64,000 nt of DNA from Pseudomonas delhiensis (GCF_900187975.1 NZ_FZPC01000027.1:40531-104530), one strand, 5' to 3'. Shown: positions 26,065-35,383, counted from the first letter of the stretch. Notes: generated by a model not told the origin, from the letters alone. Numbers and translations: made by a program.

Positions 26065-26853
26065 TCAGAAGGCCGAGCGCACTACCCCGCCGTCGGCGCG
26101 CAGGGCCGCGCCGTTGGTCGCCGAGGACGCCTCGGAGCAGACGTAGACCACCAGGTTGGCCACCTCCTCGGGCGTGGTGAAGCGCTTGAGCAGCGAACTG
26201 GGCCGCGCGCTGCGGAAGAACTCCGCCTCGAACTCGGCGAAGGGCTTGCCGCCGGACAGCTTGCCGACGAACTCGTCGACGCCCTCGGAATGGGTCGGCC
26301 CCGGCAACACCGCGTTGACCGTCACGCCGGTGCCCGCGCAGTCCTCGGCCAGGCCGCGGGACAGGCCGAGCTGGGCGGTCTTGGTGACACCGTAGTGGAT
26401 CATCTCCACCGGGATCTGCACGCCGCTCTCGCTGCTGATGAACACCACCCGCCCCCAGTTGCGCTGCTTCATGCCCGGCAGGTAGGCGCGGCTCAGGCGC
26501 ACGCCGGACAGCAGGTTGACCTGCAGGAAGCGCTCCCAGTCCGCGTCGGGGATTTCCGCGAAGGGCTTGGGATCGAAGATGCCCAGGTTGTTCACCAGCA
26601 CGTCCACCTGCGGATAGCGGCCCACCAGTTCGGCGATGGCGGCAGGTTGCGACAGGTTGCCGGCGAAGCCTTCGACGCGGGCGTCGGGCTGCCGCTCGCG
26701 CAGCCTGGCCAGGGCGTCGTCCACGGAGGCCTGGGTGCGGCCGTTGAGGATGACCCGCGCGCCCTCGCGGGCCAGGCCCTGGACGATGGCGAAACCGATG
26801 CCGCGGGTGGAGCCGCTGACCAGGGCGAGCTTGTCTTGCAGGTTGAAGTTCAT
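26065..26853 (-). CDS. SDR-family oxidoreductase
   Basis: 262-residue short-chain dehydrogenase. Cofactor motif SGSTRGIGFAIVQGL (TGxxxGIG type), NNLGIF (NNAG type), catalytic Ser in FISSESG and the YxxxK motif in YGVTKTAQLGL are intact. The preferred coenzyme and substrate cannot be inferred. The start MNFNLQDKLAL has homology from the first residues; upstream codons run into a REP sequence. Convergent with the MocR gene (19-base gap). Confidence 0.9.
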   Translation of the reverse strand: MNFNLQDKLALVSGSTRGIGFAIVQGLAREGARVILNGRTQASVDDALARLRERQPDARVEGFAGNLSQPAAIAELVGRYPQVDVLVNNLGIFDPKPFAEIPDADWERFLQVNLLSGVRLSRAYLPGMKQRNWGRVVFISSESGVQIPVEMIHYGVTKTAQLGLSRGLAEDCAGTGVTVNAVLPGPTHSEGVDEFVGKLSGGKPFAEFEAEFFRSARPSSLLKRFTTPEEVANLVVYVCSEASSATNGAALRADGGVVRSAF

Positions 26854-26882
26854 GGCGCTGCTCTCGGTTGTTTTCGGTTTTC

Positions 26883-26906
26883 TTAGGAGCGAGCTTGCTC
26901 GCGAAC
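26883..26906. repeat. REP half-unit
   Basis: TTAGGAGCGAGCTTGCTCGCGAAC upstream of the SDR start; same family as the units at 12285, 36367, 56888 and 60193. The remaining intergenic stretch to 27107 shows no gene. Confidence 0.8.
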
Positions 26907-27107
26907 GGATTCCGCTGCGGGGGTCGGCGAACAAGGGCTGGGCGACGATGTGGTGAGTGGGCCCAAAGCAGCCTAGGCGCTGTCGGCAGCCACGTCCAAG
27001 CACTCGCAGGATTGGACTGCCGGTTTTCGCCCGGATTGTCCGTTATTCCCCGTCCGCCGAACGCCTAGTATCCCCTTCACGAAATTTCCCTTCCCAGGAG
27101 TCCCGCC

Positions 27108-28316
27108 ATGCAACAACGCATCCTCGTCATCGGTTCCGGCTTCGCCGGCATGTGGGCCGCGCTGGCCGCCGCCCGCGTCCTCGACCAGCACGGCCGCAGC
27201 GCCGAAGTGGAAATCGCGCTGATTTCCCCCGAGCCCGTGCTGCACCTGCGCCCGCGCCTGCACGAGGCGGCGCCGGCCGGCATGACCACGCCGCTGCTGC
27301 CGCTGTTCGAGGCCGCCGGGGTGCGCTACCTGCAGGGCAGCGTCGAGCGCATCCACACCGGCGACCGCAGCGTCGAGGCCGTCGACGCCCACGGCGAACG
27401 CTTCACCCTCGCCTACGACCGCCTGGTGCTGACCACCGGCAGCCGCCTGTTCCGCCCGGCCATTGCGGGCCTGGCCGAGCACGCCTTCAGCATCGACCAG
27501 ACCGACGAGGCCAGCGCCCTGGACGTGCACCTGGCGCGCCTGGCCGACCTGCCGCCGAGCGACGCGCGCAACACCGTGGTGGTGGCCGGCGGCGGCTTCA
27601 CCGGCATCGAGATCGCCTGCGAGCTGCCCGCGCGGGTGCGCCGCGTGCTCGGCGACGACACCGAGGTGCGCGTGGTGATGGTCGAGCGCAGCCACGTGGT
27701 CGGCCCCGACCTGGGCTCCGGCCCGCGCCCGGTGATCGAGCAGGCCCTGGACGAGCTGGGCGTGGTGCGCTTCCTCGGCGCCGCGGTCGAGGCCATCGAT
27801 GCCAACGGCCTGACCACCGCCACCGGCGAGCGCATCGAGGCCAGGACGGTGATCTGGACCGCCGGCATGCGCGCCAGCCCGCTGACCGAGCAGGTCCCCG
27901 GCGAACGCGACGCCCTGGGCCGCCTGCACGTGGCGCGCGACCTGCGGGTCAAGGGCGCGGACGGCGTGTTCGCCGCCGGCGACGTGGCCCTGGCCCAGGT
28001 GGACGATGCGGGCAACCACGCCCTGATGTCCTGCCAGCACGCGATGAACATGGGCCGCAGCGCCGGCCACAACGTCGCCGCCGACCTGCTCGGCCTGCCC
28101 ACCCAGGCCTACGGCCAGCCGGTCTACGTCACCTGCCTCGACCTGGGCCCTTGGGGCGCGGTCTACACCGAGGGCTGGGAACGCCAGGTCAAGCTGCAGG
28201 GCGCCGAGGCCAAGGCCCTCAAGCGCCGGATCAACACCGAATGGATCTACCCGCCCCAGCCCAGCCGCAAGGCCGCCCTGGAAGCCGCCGACCCGCAACG
28301 GGTGGTGGTGGCGTAG
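27108..28316 (+). CDS. NDH-2-like NAD(P)/FAD-dependent oxidoreductase
   Basis: 402-residue pyridine nucleotide-disulfide-fold protein like type II NADH dehydrogenases. First dinucleotide motif ILVIGSGFAGMWAA (residues 4-17, FAD), second VVVAGGGFTGIEIACEL (NADH), and the FAD-closing motif GVFAAGDVALA. No hydrophobic C-terminal anchor is obvious, unlike many NDH-2. It would transfer electrons from NADH to quinone or another acceptor without pumping protons. AGGAG stands before the start. Monocistronic; followed by a repeat-rich gap. Confidence 0.9.
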   Translation: MQQRILVIGSGFAGMWAALAAARVLDQHGRSAEVEIALISPEPVLHLRPRLHEAAPAGMTTPLLPLFEAAGVRYLQGSVERIHTGDRSVEAVDAHGERFTLAYDRLVLTTGSRLFRPAIAGLAEHAFSIDQTDEASALDVHLARLADLPPSDARNTVVVAGGGFTGIEIACELPARVRRVLGDDTEVRVVMVERSHVVGPDLGSGPRPVIEQALDELGVVRFLGAAVEAIDANGLTTATGERIEARTVIWTAGMRASPLTEQVPGERDALGRLHVARDLRVKGADGVFAAGDVALAQVDDAGNHALMSCQHAMNMGRSAGHNVAADLLGLPTQAYGQPVYVTCLDLGPWGAVYTEGWERQVKLQGAEAKALKRRINTEWIYPPQPSRKAALEAADPQRVVVA

Positions 28317-28880
28317 GGCGTATGACCGTTCGCGGTTATACGCCGCTACACCCATGCCATTCACCGGCGCCATGGTCGGGCCTGGACTGCGCTTCCGGCC
28401 ATGGCGATGGGTATCGCTTCGTTCCACCCATCCTACGGGAACCCAGAAAACAGCGTAGGAGCGGACCTTGTCCGCGATAGCCGGAGGTTCCGGCGCGATT
28501 CGCGGATGAGATCCTACGCCGCCCCCCCACACCATTCCCTGTAGGAGCGCGCCCTGCGCGCGAATCGCGGGCAGGGCCCGCTCCTACAGGTTGGCCGTCG
28601 CAACGGTGCCCGGGCCAACGGCGGATAACCGCGAACGGTTATTCGCCCTACGCTCGGGCGCAACTGTCTCGCAGGCTGCGCCGAGGGCTCTTCGTAGGAT
28701 GGGTTGAGCCTTGGCGAAACCCATGCGGCCATGGTGATGGGTATCGCTCCATGTCTCCCGGCAGAACACTCCGCTCAACCCATCCTACGACGGCGTTCCT
28801 CCTCCACCTTGTAGGAGCGGACTCCGTCCGCGATTGCCGGGACCACCGGCGCGGATCGCGGATAAGATCCGCTCCTACGC
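28314..28880. repeat. Dense mosaic of palindromic repeats
   Basis: About 570 bp with no gene: GTAGGGCGTATGACCG/GTTATACGCC (28314-28345), GATGGGTATCGC...CATCCTACGG (about 28400-28438), a REP pair with GCGGACC/ATCGCGG core (28455-28519), a canonical REP (28540-28588), GCGGATAACCGCGAACGG (28618-28652), GTAGGATGGGTTGAGC (28694-28795), and a further REP pair (28809-28878). The array ends just before the effector remnant, and may mark where the missing 5' part of that gene was lost. Confidence 0.8.
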
Positions 28881-28989
28881 GGCCCCACTCACGCCGTTCC
28901 CATGTCGCAAACCTGGGGGCTATCCGTACGGCGAGGAACTTCCCGGACCATCGTCTGCCGAAACGCAACGATCCAGCCAGCGCTCGACG

Positions 28990-29094
28990 CCATTCAAGGA
29001 TGAACCATGCACGCAATGCTACGACCACTGCTACTTCAACGAGCCGGGCGTGAATTACCGGGCCGACAGGGCGAACTTCTGGAGCCTGCCATGA
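28990..29094 (+). pseudogene. C-terminal remnant of a probable T6SS amidase effector (Tae4-like)
   Basis: The last 34 codons of an open frame encode DEPCTQCYDHCYFNEPG and end RANFWSLP. Its TGA interlocks with the ATG of the immunity gene (ATGA), the usual spacing for a coupled effector-immunity pair. From memory Tae4 amidases end with a Cys-rich segment and a final xLWxLP-like tail, and Tai4 is their partner, so the match is to be expected. Upstream of about 28930 the frame dissolves into REP sequence and no Cys/His amidase core or start is visible. I infer a truncated, non-functional effector gene. Confidence 0.55.
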
Positions 29095-29531
29095 GCAAGA
29101 GCCTGACCACGTGTTGCCTCGCCCTGCTGGCGTCCAGCCTGCTTCCCGTTGCGGCCTATGCCGCGGAAGGCCCGCAGGCGGCCGCGCGGACCTATGCGCA
29201 GAACTACAAGGACATGGTCCTGGCCACCTGTATCGCCAATGCCTACAAGGCGGACGGTTCTGCCGCCGTGGACGCCGGCAGCAGCGTCAGCGCATTGCGC
29301 GATTGGACCTACTACGACATGGAGAACGCTCCGGACGCCGTGAAGGCGCTGGTCGAGAGCTACCTGGCCCGCGACTATCGCAACCCCCTCGCCGAATCCG
29401 AGGTCAAGGGCGTGCGCTTCGACCTGCTGAAGTGCCTGGACCTGTACCACAGCAAGGAACTCCAGGCGCAGGTCGACAAATTCGTGCTCGACCCCGGGCA
29501 CAGCTACCGCCAGGACAACCCGCGCCCCTGA
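29091..29531 (+). CDS. tai4: T6SS amidase immunity protein, Tai4 family
   Basis: 146-residue periplasmic protein with a signal peptide (LALLASSLLPVAAYA). The mature part YAQNYKDMVLATCIANAY, SSVSALRDWTYYDME and FDLLKCLDLYHSKELQ is characteristic of Tai4, which binds and neutralises Tae4, a peptidoglycan DL-endopeptidase delivered by type VI secretion. Two conserved cysteines (in LATCIA and LKCLD) probably form the family disulfide. The cognate effector survives only as a C-terminal stub just upstream, so this looks like an orphan immunity gene kept for protection from competitors. No other T6SS gene is in the window. Confidence 0.88.
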   Translation: MSKSLTTCCLALLASSLLPVAAYAAEGPQAAARTYAQNYKDMVLATCIANAYKADGSAAVDAGSSVSALRDWTYYDMENAPDAVKALVESYLARDYRNPLAESEVKGVRFDLLKCLDLYHSKELQAQVDKFVLDPGHSYRQDNPRP

Positions 29532-29563
29532 AAAAGGCCCGGGCACCGCCAGGTGCCCGGGCC
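29531..29563 (-). terminator. Rho-independent terminator for the ato operon
   Basis: On the minus strand a perfect 12-bp stem GGCCCGGGCACC / GGTGCCCGGGCC with a 4-base loop is followed by TTTTT. It lies 27 bases past the stop of the short-chain fatty acid transporter and overlaps the last base of the immunity gene, whose mRNA it may also stop. Confidence 0.85.
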
Positions 29564-29589
29564 TCTGCCAGCGGCGGCCGTCTGCGTGG

Positions 29590-31014
29590 TTACGGCATGA
29601 CCGGCGGCAGGTACTGCAGGGTGGTCCCCAGCGCCCAGAGCAGGAACAGCACCAGGGGGATGTGCACCAGCAGCTGGACGAAGGAGAAGCCGATCAGGTC
29701 GCGGGCCTTCAGGCCCAGCACGCCGAGCAGCGGCAGCATGTAGAAGGGGTTGATCAGGTTCGGCAGCGCCTCGGCGGCGTTGTAGATCTGCACCGCCCAG
29801 CCCAGGTGGTATTGCAGCTCGGTGGCCACCTGCATCACGTAGGGCGCCTCGATGATCCACTTGCCGCCGCCGGAGGGGATGAAGAAGCCCAGCACCGCGG
29901 AGTACACGCCCATCAGCAGCGCGTAGGTGTCGTGGGAGGCGATCTGCACGAAGAAGGTGGAGATGTGGTGCGCCACCGTGGCGCCGTCGGCGCCTTTCAC
30001 CGTGGTCATGATGGCGGCGATGGAGCCGTACAGCGGGAACTGGATCAGCACCCCGGTGGTGGTCGGCACCGCGCGGGCCACGGCGTCGAGGAAGTTGCGC
30101 GGGCGCCAGTGCAGCAGCGCGCCGACCATCAGGAACAGCAGGTTGTAGGTGTTCAGCCCGGAAATGGCGAGGATCGCCGGCTTGGTGGCGAACTCGTGGT
30201 ACAGCCAGCCGGCCGCCAGGGCCACCAGCAGCAGGATCAGCAGCGGGCTGTGCTCCAGCCATTCGCCGGGGCGGCTGGGCTTGCTCATCTGCGGCGGGGT
30301 GAAGCTGACGTCGACGCCGCAGTCCTGGGCGTCACGGGCGTTGGACTCGCTCGGCGCGGTCATGTAGGCGATCACCACGGACACCACCACCAGCGCCAGC
30401 AGCATCAGGCCGGACTGCCAGAGGAAGATGGTCTCGGTGAAGGGGATCACCCCGGTGATGGCGAGGATCGACGGCGGCAGGCTGCCGGGGTTGGCCTGCA
30501 GCTGCGCGGCGGAGGACGACAGGCCCAGCGCCCAGACGGCGCCCAGGCCCAGGTAGGCGGCGGCGCCGGCGGCGCGGTAGTCCATCTTCAGGTCCGTGCG
30601 GCGGGCCAGGGCGCGCACCAGCAGGCCGCCGAAGACCAGGCTCAGGCCCCAGTTGAGCAGCGAGGCGAGCATCGACACCACGGCCACCCAGGCCACCGCC
30701 GAGCGGCCGTTCTTCGGCACCCGCGCCAGCAGCGCGATCAGCCGCGAGGCCGGGCCGGAACTGGCCACCACGTAGCCGCCGATGACCACGAAGGCCATCT
30801 GCATGGTGAAGGGGATCAGGCTCCAGAAGCCGTCGCCGAAGGCCTTGGCGGTCTCGCCGGGGGCCGCGCCCATGGCCAGGGTGGCCACGGCCACGATCAG
30901 CACCGCCAGGGTGGCGAATACCCAGGAGTCGGGGAACCAGCGCTCGGCCCAGGCCGAGCAGGCCATGGCGAAGCGCGCGGAACGGCTTTCCTGCAGTTGC
31001 AGTTTCGCGTTCAT
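29590..31014 (-). CDS. Short-chain fatty acid transporter (AtoE/TIGR00366 family)
   Basis: 474-residue inner-membrane permease with about twelve helices. The N-terminal FAMACSAWAERWFPDSWVFA and the central WVAVVSMLASLLNWGLSLVF are typical of AtoE, which imports acetoacetate, butyrate and related acids. It is the last gene of an operon dhcA-dhcB-atoB-transporter, a gene order I recall from P. aeruginosa PA1999-PA2002. A strong terminator follows. A 97-bp gap containing a hairpin separates it from atoB. Confidence 0.9.
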   Translation of the reverse strand: MNAKLQLQESRSARFAMACSAWAERWFPDSWVFATLAVLIVAVATLAMGAAPGETAKAFGDGFWSLIPFTMQMAFVVIGGYVVASSGPASRLIALLARVPKNGRSAVAWVAVVSMLASLLNWGLSLVFGGLLVRALARRTDLKMDYRAAGAAAYLGLGAVWALGLSSSAAQLQANPGSLPPSILAITGVIPFTETIFLWQSGLMLLALVVVSVVIAYMTAPSESNARDAQDCGVDVSFTPPQMSKPSRPGEWLEHSPLLILLLVALAAGWLYHEFATKPAILAISGLNTYNLLFLMVGALLHWRPRNFLDAVARAVPTTTGVLIQFPLYGSIAAIMTTVKGADGATVAHHISTFFVQIASHDTYALLMGVYSAVLGFFIPSGGGKWIIEAPYVMQVATELQYHLGWAVQIYNAAEALPNLINPFYMLPLLGVLGLKARDLIGFSFVQLLVHIPLVLFLLWALGTTLQYLPPVMP

Positions 31015-31060
31015 TTTTCCTACCTCGATTTATTGGAGTTATTTTTCTTTGTAACGCCGA

Positions 31061-31085
31061 ACGCCCCGGAGTTCGTCCGGGGCGT
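31061..31085 (-). other. Intercistronic stem-loop between atoB and the transporter gene
   Basis: Perfect 10-bp arms ACGCCCCGGA / TCCGGGGCGT with a 5-base loop; no T-run follows on the minus strand, so it more likely protects or attenuates the mRNA than ends it. Confidence 0.55.
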
Positions 31086-31111
31086 CCGTCACGCAGGCAC
31101 GCGGGGCTCGG

Positions 31112-32293
31112 TCAGTCGCGGGCCAGGGCCAGGGCCACGCCCTGGCCACCGCCGATGCAGAGGGTGGCGAGGCCCTTCTTCGCATCGCGGCGGAGCATTT
31201 CGTGCAGCAGGCTGACCAGCACGCGGCAGCCCGAGGCACCGATGGGGTGGCCGAGGGCGATGGCGCCGCCGTTGACGTTGACCTTGGCGGCGTCCCAGCC
31301 CAGTTCCTTGCCCACCGCCAGGGATTGCGCGGCGAAGGCTTCGTTGGCCTCGACCAGGTCCAGCTCGCCCAGCTGCCAGCCGGCCTTGTCCAGGCAACGG
31401 CGGGTGGCGGAGACCGGGCCGATGCCCATGATCGCCGGGTCGACGCCGGCGCTGGCGTAGGCAGCGATGCGCGCCAGCACCGGCAGGCCCAGCGCCTTGG
31501 CCTTGGCGGCGCTCATCAGCAGCACGGCGGCGGCGCCGTCGTTGAGGCTGGAGGCGTTGCCGGCGGTGACGGAGCCGTCCTTCCTGAACGCCGGCTTGAG
31601 CTTGGCCAGGGCCTCGGCGGTGGTGCCGGCGCGCGGCTGCTCGTCGGTGTCGAAGCTCAGCGCCTCGCCCTTGCGCTGCGGGATGCTCACCGGGACGATC
31701 TCGTCGCGGAAGCGCCCGGCCTCGATGGCGGCCACGGCCTTCTGCTGCGAGGCGGCGGCGAAGGCGTCCTGTTCCTCGCGGCCGATGCCGTACCTGTCCG
31801 CCAGGTTCTCGGCGGTGATGCCCATGTGGTAGTCGTTGAAGGCGTCCCACAGGCCGTCGACGATCATGCTGTCGACCAGTTGCGCATGGCCCATGCGCAG
31901 GCCGGTGCGAGCCTTGGGCAACACGTAGGGCGACAGGCTCATGTTCTCCTGGCCGCCGGCGATGACCACCTCGGCGTCGCCGCAGCGGATGGCCTGGGCC
32001 GCCAGGTGCAGGGCCTTGAGGCCGGAGCCGCAGACCTTGTTCAGCGTCAGCGCGGGCACCTCGTGGGGCAGCCCGGCGGCGATGGCGGCCTGGCGCGCCG
32101 GGTTCTGCCCGGCGCCGGCGGTGAGCACCTGGCCGAGGATGACCTCGTCCACCTGCTCGGGCTGGACGCCGCTGCACTGCAGCAGCTCGCGGATGACGAT
32201 GGCGCCCAGCTCGTGGGCGGGGATGTTCGCCAGGCTGCCCTGGAAGCTGCCGATGGCGGTGCGGGTGGCGGCGACTATCACTACGTCTTGCAT
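31112..32293 (-). CDS. atoB: Acetyl-CoA C-acetyltransferase
   Basis: 393-residue biosynthetic/degradative thiolase that cleaves acetoacetyl-CoA to two acetyl-CoA (reversible). Nucleophile Cys in [11 protein letters not shown] (about residue 88), catalytic His in [16 protein letters not shown] and second Cys in [11 protein letters not shown] are all present. Located between the CoA-transferase subunits and an AtoE-like permease, it completes ketone-body or dehydrocarnitine-derived acetoacetate use. A REP unit separates it from the upstream gene. Confidence 0.93.
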   Translation of the reverse strand: MQDVVIVAATRTAIGSFQGSLANIPAHELGAIVIRELLQCSGVQPEQVDEVILGQVLTAGAGQNPARQAAIAAGLPHEVPALTLNKVCGSGLKALHLAAQAIRCGDAEVVIAGGQENMSLSPYVLPKARTGLRMGHAQLVDSMIVDGLWDAFNDYHMGITAENLADRYGIGREEQDAFAAASQQKAVAAIEAGRFRDEIVPVSIPQRKGEALSFDTDEQPRAGTTAEALAKLKPAFRKDGSVTAGNASSLNDGAAAVLLMSAAKAKALGLPVLARIAAYASAGVDPAIMGIGPVSATRRCLDKAGWQLGELDLVEANEAFAAQSLAVGKELGWDAAKVNVNGGAIALGHPIGASGCRVLVSLLHEMLRRDAKKGLATLCIGGGQGVALALARD

Positions 32294-32317
32294 GTCTCAC
32301 TCTCCCTGACGGCTGGT

Positions 32318-32366
32318 TGTAGGAGCGCGCCCTGCGCGCGATTCGCGGGCAGGGCCCGCTCCTACA
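32318..32366. repeat. REP palindrome inside the ato operon
   Basis: TGTAGGAGCGCGCC...CCCGCTCCTACA, squeezed between atoB start and the CoA-transferase beta stop. Being inside an operon it may influence relative mRNA stability. Confidence 0.85.
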
Positions 32367-32373
32367 GAGGGAT

Positions 32374-33030
32374 TCAGAAGGTCATCTCTTTCACGTCGTC
32401 CGGCACGATCAGCCGCCCGGCGGTCTTCTCGGCGATCTCGGCGACGCTCACCCCCGGCGCGGTCTCGCGCAGGACGAAGGCGCCGTCCTCGATCTCCAGG
32501 TAGGCCAGGTCGGTGAGCACCTTGCGGATGCAGCCGGCGCCGGTCAGCGGCAGGCTGCAGCGGTCCAGCAGCTTGGACTCGCCGTCCTTGGAGGCGTGGG
32601 TCATGGTGACGATGATGTTGTCGGCGCCGGCCACCAGGTCCATGGCGCCGCCCATGCCCTTGACCAGCTTGCCGGGGATCATCCAGGAGGCGATGTTGCC
32701 CTGCACGTCCACCTCGAAGGCGCCGAGCACGGTGAGGTCGACGTGGCCGCCTCGGATCATCGCGAAGGACTCGGCGGAGGAGAAGATCGACGCGCCCTTC
32801 ACGGCGGTCACGGTCTGCTTGCCGGCGTTGATCATGTCGGCGTCGAGGGTTTCCTCGGTGGGGAAGGCACCCATGCCGAGCAGGCCGTTCTCCGACTGCA
32901 GCATCACTTTCATGCCCTCGGGCACGTAGTTGGCCACCAGGGTCGGGATGCCGATGCCGAGGTTGACGTAGTAGCCGTCCTTGAGTTCGCGCGCGACGCG
33001 CTGGGCCATCTGTTCGCGGGTCAGTGCCAT
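32374..33030 (-). CDS. dhcB: 3-oxoacid CoA-transferase subunit B (DhcB/AtoA-like)
   Basis: 218-residue beta subunit of a family I CoA-transferase. The active-site Glu is in LQSENGLLGMG (about residue 46), and GIGIPTLVANYVP and GGHVDLTVLGAFEVD are conserved. With subunit A it moves CoA from succinyl- or acetyl-CoA to a 3-oxoacid such as acetoacetate. In P. aeruginosa the same arrangement with a divergent LysR gene is, as I recall, dhcA-dhcB, used for dehydrocarnitine and acetoacetate, hence the symbol. Substrate range here is inferred. Confidence 0.88.
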   Translation of the reverse strand: MALTREQMAQRVARELKDGYYVNLGIGIPTLVANYVPEGMKVMLQSENGLLGMGAFPTEETLDADMINAGKQTVTAVKGASIFSSAESFAMIRGGHVDLTVLGAFEVDVQGNIASWMIPGKLVKGMGGAMDLVAGADNIIVTMTHASKDGESKLLDRCSLPLTGAGCIRKVLTDLAYLEIEDGAFVLRETAPGVSVAEIAEKTAGRLIVPDDVKEMTF

Positions 33031-33056
33031 GGTCTTGTCTCTCTTGTCCGGTGGGC

Positions 33057-33755
33057 TCAGGAACGCACGGTGCGCTTCTCGATGCGCTTCTCGAAGGTTC
33101 CCTGGATGATGCGGTCGACGTAGATGCCGGGGGTGTGGATCTGGCTCGGGTCCAGTTCGCCCGGTTCGACGATCTCCTCCACCTCGACCACGGTGATGCG
33201 CCCCGCGGTGGCCACCACCGGGTTGAAGTTCTGCGCGGTGTGGCGGTAGATGACGTTGCCGTAGTGGTCGGCCTTCCAGCCCTTGACGATGGCGAAGTCG
33301 CCGGTGATGGCCTGTTCCAGGATGTGCGGCCGGCCGTTGAACTCGCGGACTTCCTTGCCCTCGGCGACCGGGGTGCCGTAGCCGGTGGCGGTGAAGAAGG
33401 CCGGGATGCCGGCGCCGCCGGCGCGCAGTTTCTCGGCCAGGGTGCCTTGCGGGGTGAGTTCCACCTCCAGCTCGCCGGACAGCAGCTGGCGCTCGAAGAG
33501 TTCGTTCTCGCCCACGTAGGAGGCGATCATCTTGCGGATCTGCCGGTCTTCCAGCAGCACGCCGAGGCCGAAGCCGTCGACGCCGCAGTTGTTCGACACC
33601 ACCGTCAGGCCCTTCACGCCCAGGCGGCGGATCTGCGCGATGAGGTTCTCGGGAATGCCGCACAGGCCGAAGCCGCCCGCCAGTACCGTCATGCCGTCGG
33701 TGAGCCCGGCCAGGGCCTCCGCGTAACTGCCAACCCGCTTGTCGAGTCCTGCCAT
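33057..33755 (-). CDS. dhcA: 3-oxoacid CoA-transferase subunit A (DhcA/AtoD-like)
   Basis: 232-residue alpha subunit. The N-terminal [15 protein letters not shown], central [14 protein letters not shown] and [16 protein letters not shown] are typical of subunit A. The start [11 protein letters not shown] is preceded by GAGAGG at about 9 bases; a longer frame is open but would extend into the divergent control region. First gene of the operon and divergent from the LysR gene 125 bp away. Confidence 0.9.
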   Translation of the reverse strand: MAGLDKRVGSYAEALAGLTDGMTVLAGGFGLCGIPENLIAQIRRLGVKGLTVVSNNCGVDGFGLGVLLEDRQIRKMIASYVGENELFERQLLSGELEVELTPQGTLAEKLRAGGAGIPAFFTATGYGTPVAEGKEVREFNGRPHILEQAITGDFAIVKGWKADHYGNVIYRHTAQNFNPVVATAGRITVVEVEEIVEPGELDPSQIHTPGIYVDRIIQGTFEKRIEKRTVRS

Positions 33756-33880
33756 GTCGCTGCTGCCTCTCTTGTAGTTAGGGTTTCCGACCGGCCGGTC
33801 GGAGAGCGTCTGCAGCTTCACCGCTGGGAACTGATTTGTTAAGTTTGTTTTTCCAATCGATTATTCGGCTTTGCTTATCA

Positions 33881-34807
33881 ATGACCGTCAAGCAACTGCG
33901 CGCCTTCCTCGCCGTGGCCCAGAGCCTGAGCTTCGCCCAGGCCGGCGAGCGCCTGCACCTGTCGCAACCTGCGCTGAGCCTGGCGATCAAGAACCTGGAG
34001 GAATCCCTCGGCGGGCAGTTGCTGGTGCGCACCACCCGCAGCGTCGCCCTCACCCCCGAGGGCGAGACCCTGCTGCCCATCGCCCGGCGCCTGCTGGCCG
34101 ACTGGGACAATGCCGAGGAACTGCTGCGCCAGCACTTCACCCTGCAGCTGGGCAAGGTCTCCATCGCCGCCATGCCCTCCTTCGCCGGCAACCTGCTGCC
34201 GGGGGCGCTCATGGCCTTCCGCCAGCACTACCCGAAGGTCAACGTGGCGGTGCACGACGTGATCAACGAACAGGTGCTGGAGATGGTGCGCAACCGCCGC
34301 GTCGAGCTGGGCATCGCCTTCGAGCCGGACAGCCTCGACGGCCTGAGCTTCCAGGCCTTCTACAGCGACCGCTTCGTCGCCGTGCTGCCGGCCGGCTCGC
34401 CGCTGGCCGGGCTACGCCGGCTGACCTGGGCGCAGTTGCTGCAGCAGCCCTTCATCACCCTGCAGCGGCCCTCGGCGGTGCGCCTGCTGCTGGAAGACAG
34501 CGTGGCGGCCAGCCACGGCAGGCTGGCGGTGGCCTTCGAGAGCCACCAGCTGGTCACGGTGGGGCGCATGGTCGCCCAGGGCCTGGGGGTGAGCGCGGTG
34601 CCGCGCCTGTGCGTGCAGCAGATGGAGGAACTGGGGGCGCGCTGCGTGGACCTCTACGAGCCCACGGTGGAAAGGCGCGTGGGCCTGTTCAGCCTGGCCG
34701 AGCACAAGCTTTCCAGCGCCGCCCAGGCGCTGAGCGACGTGCTCTTGCAGATAGCCGACTGGCCGAGGTTGCAGCAGGAAGGGTGCGGGGAAGGCAAAGC
34801 GGATTGA
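33881..34807 (+). CDS. dhcR: LysR-family activator of the CoA-transferase operon (DhcR-like)
   Basis: 308-residue LTTR with HTH VKQLRAFLAVAQSLSFAQAG and LSQPALSLAIKNLEESLGG and an effector domain (GKVSIAAMPSFAGNLLP). Divergent from dhcA over a short AT-rich region that includes a symmetric AATCGATT at about 33855-33862. By gene order it corresponds to P. aeruginosa DhcR, which activates the operon in response to the carnitine breakdown intermediate; this is from recall, not checked. Confidence 0.87.
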   Translation: MTVKQLRAFLAVAQSLSFAQAGERLHLSQPALSLAIKNLEESLGGQLLVRTTRSVALTPEGETLLPIARRLLADWDNAEELLRQHFTLQLGKVSIAAMPSFAGNLLPGALMAFRQHYPKVNVAVHDVINEQVLEMVRNRRVELGIAFEPDSLDGLSFQAFYSDRFVAVLPAGSPLAGLRRLTWAQLLQQPFITLQRPSAVRLLLEDSVAASHGRLAVAFESHQLVTVGRMVAQGLGVSAVPRLCVQQMEELGARCVDLYEPTVERRVGLFSLAEHKLSSAAQALSDVLLQIADWPRLQQEGCGEGKAD

Positions 34808-34861
34808 GCAGGGGCGCGCGGCGCGGGCGGCGCAGGGACACCGCCCGTTGCGCTGGCATCG

Positions 34862-35110
34862 TCAGATGTCGCTGCACATCTCGGTCTGGCGCAGGTACTC
34901 GAGCACGTGGACCTGGCCCTTGGAGTCGGCGTAGGTCATCTTCGCCGGGGCGACTTCGCAACGGTCGTTGGCTTGCTCGATGCTGATCACCTTGGCCACG
35001 TCGAGCTTCATGCCGTACTGGTAGACCACGGGCGCGGCGTCGGCGGCGTTGGCGGCCAGGGCGGCGCCCATCAGGGGGATGGCGAACAGGCTGAACAGGG
35101 TGCGTTTCAT
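34862..35110 (-). CDS. DUF2790 small secreted protein
   Basis: 82-residue exported protein: signal peptide (LFSLFAIPLMGAALAANA) and a mature domain of about 55 residues with YGMKLDVAKVISIE, CEVAPAKMTYADSKG and a C-terminal Cys, the pattern of DUF2790, which is nearly confined to Pseudomonas. Function unknown; several family members are stress or metal responsive. AGAATCCC-type sequence with GGAGA precedes the ATG. Confidence 0.88.
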   Translation of the reverse strand: MKRTLFSLFAIPLMGAALAANAADAAPVVYQYGMKLDVAKVISIEQANDRCEVAPAKMTYADSKGQVHVLEYLRQTEMCSDI

Positions 35111-35383
35111 GGTGGGATTCTCCGGTTTCCGGCGTACTGGCCATTTGGCCTAGCCGTGTATACAAATTTAGTTGAACGGCCGTTCCGGACACAGAGGCAA
35201 TCCGACAAGGGATTAGTGCGCAACGCGTAACAATAGAGGCTTGCCAAGTCGCGCTGGCCGCGCATCGGACCATCCGAGGGCATAAAGCGCGGCGCCAACG
35301 GCAGGATTCGCTCGTTTTGGCGCTTTGCAGCCACTCCGCCACGCGGCCACAATGGCAAGTCCGTTCGTCGCCAGGAGTGCCCC
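35111..35383. promoter_or_regulatory. Divergent control region with GAACGGCCGTTC palindrome
   Basis: 273 bp without a gene between the DUF2790 and GlxA-like genes. It contains a perfect 12-bp palindrome GAACGGCCGTTC at 35174-35185, the kind of site bound by TetR-type dimers, and an AT-rich GTATACAAATTT just beside it that could be a -10 region for the DUF2790 gene. Confidence 0.5.

Noticed and set aside
28751..29053. Possible 100-codon gene before tai4
   Set aside because: Starts inside REP sequence and lies in a different frame from the Tae4-like C-terminal stub; no recognised domain.
29007..29531. Earlier start for the immunity gene at 29007
   Set aside because: The 28 extra codons would bury the signal peptide and overlap the effector remnant; 29091 gives a clean signal peptide and ATGA coupling.
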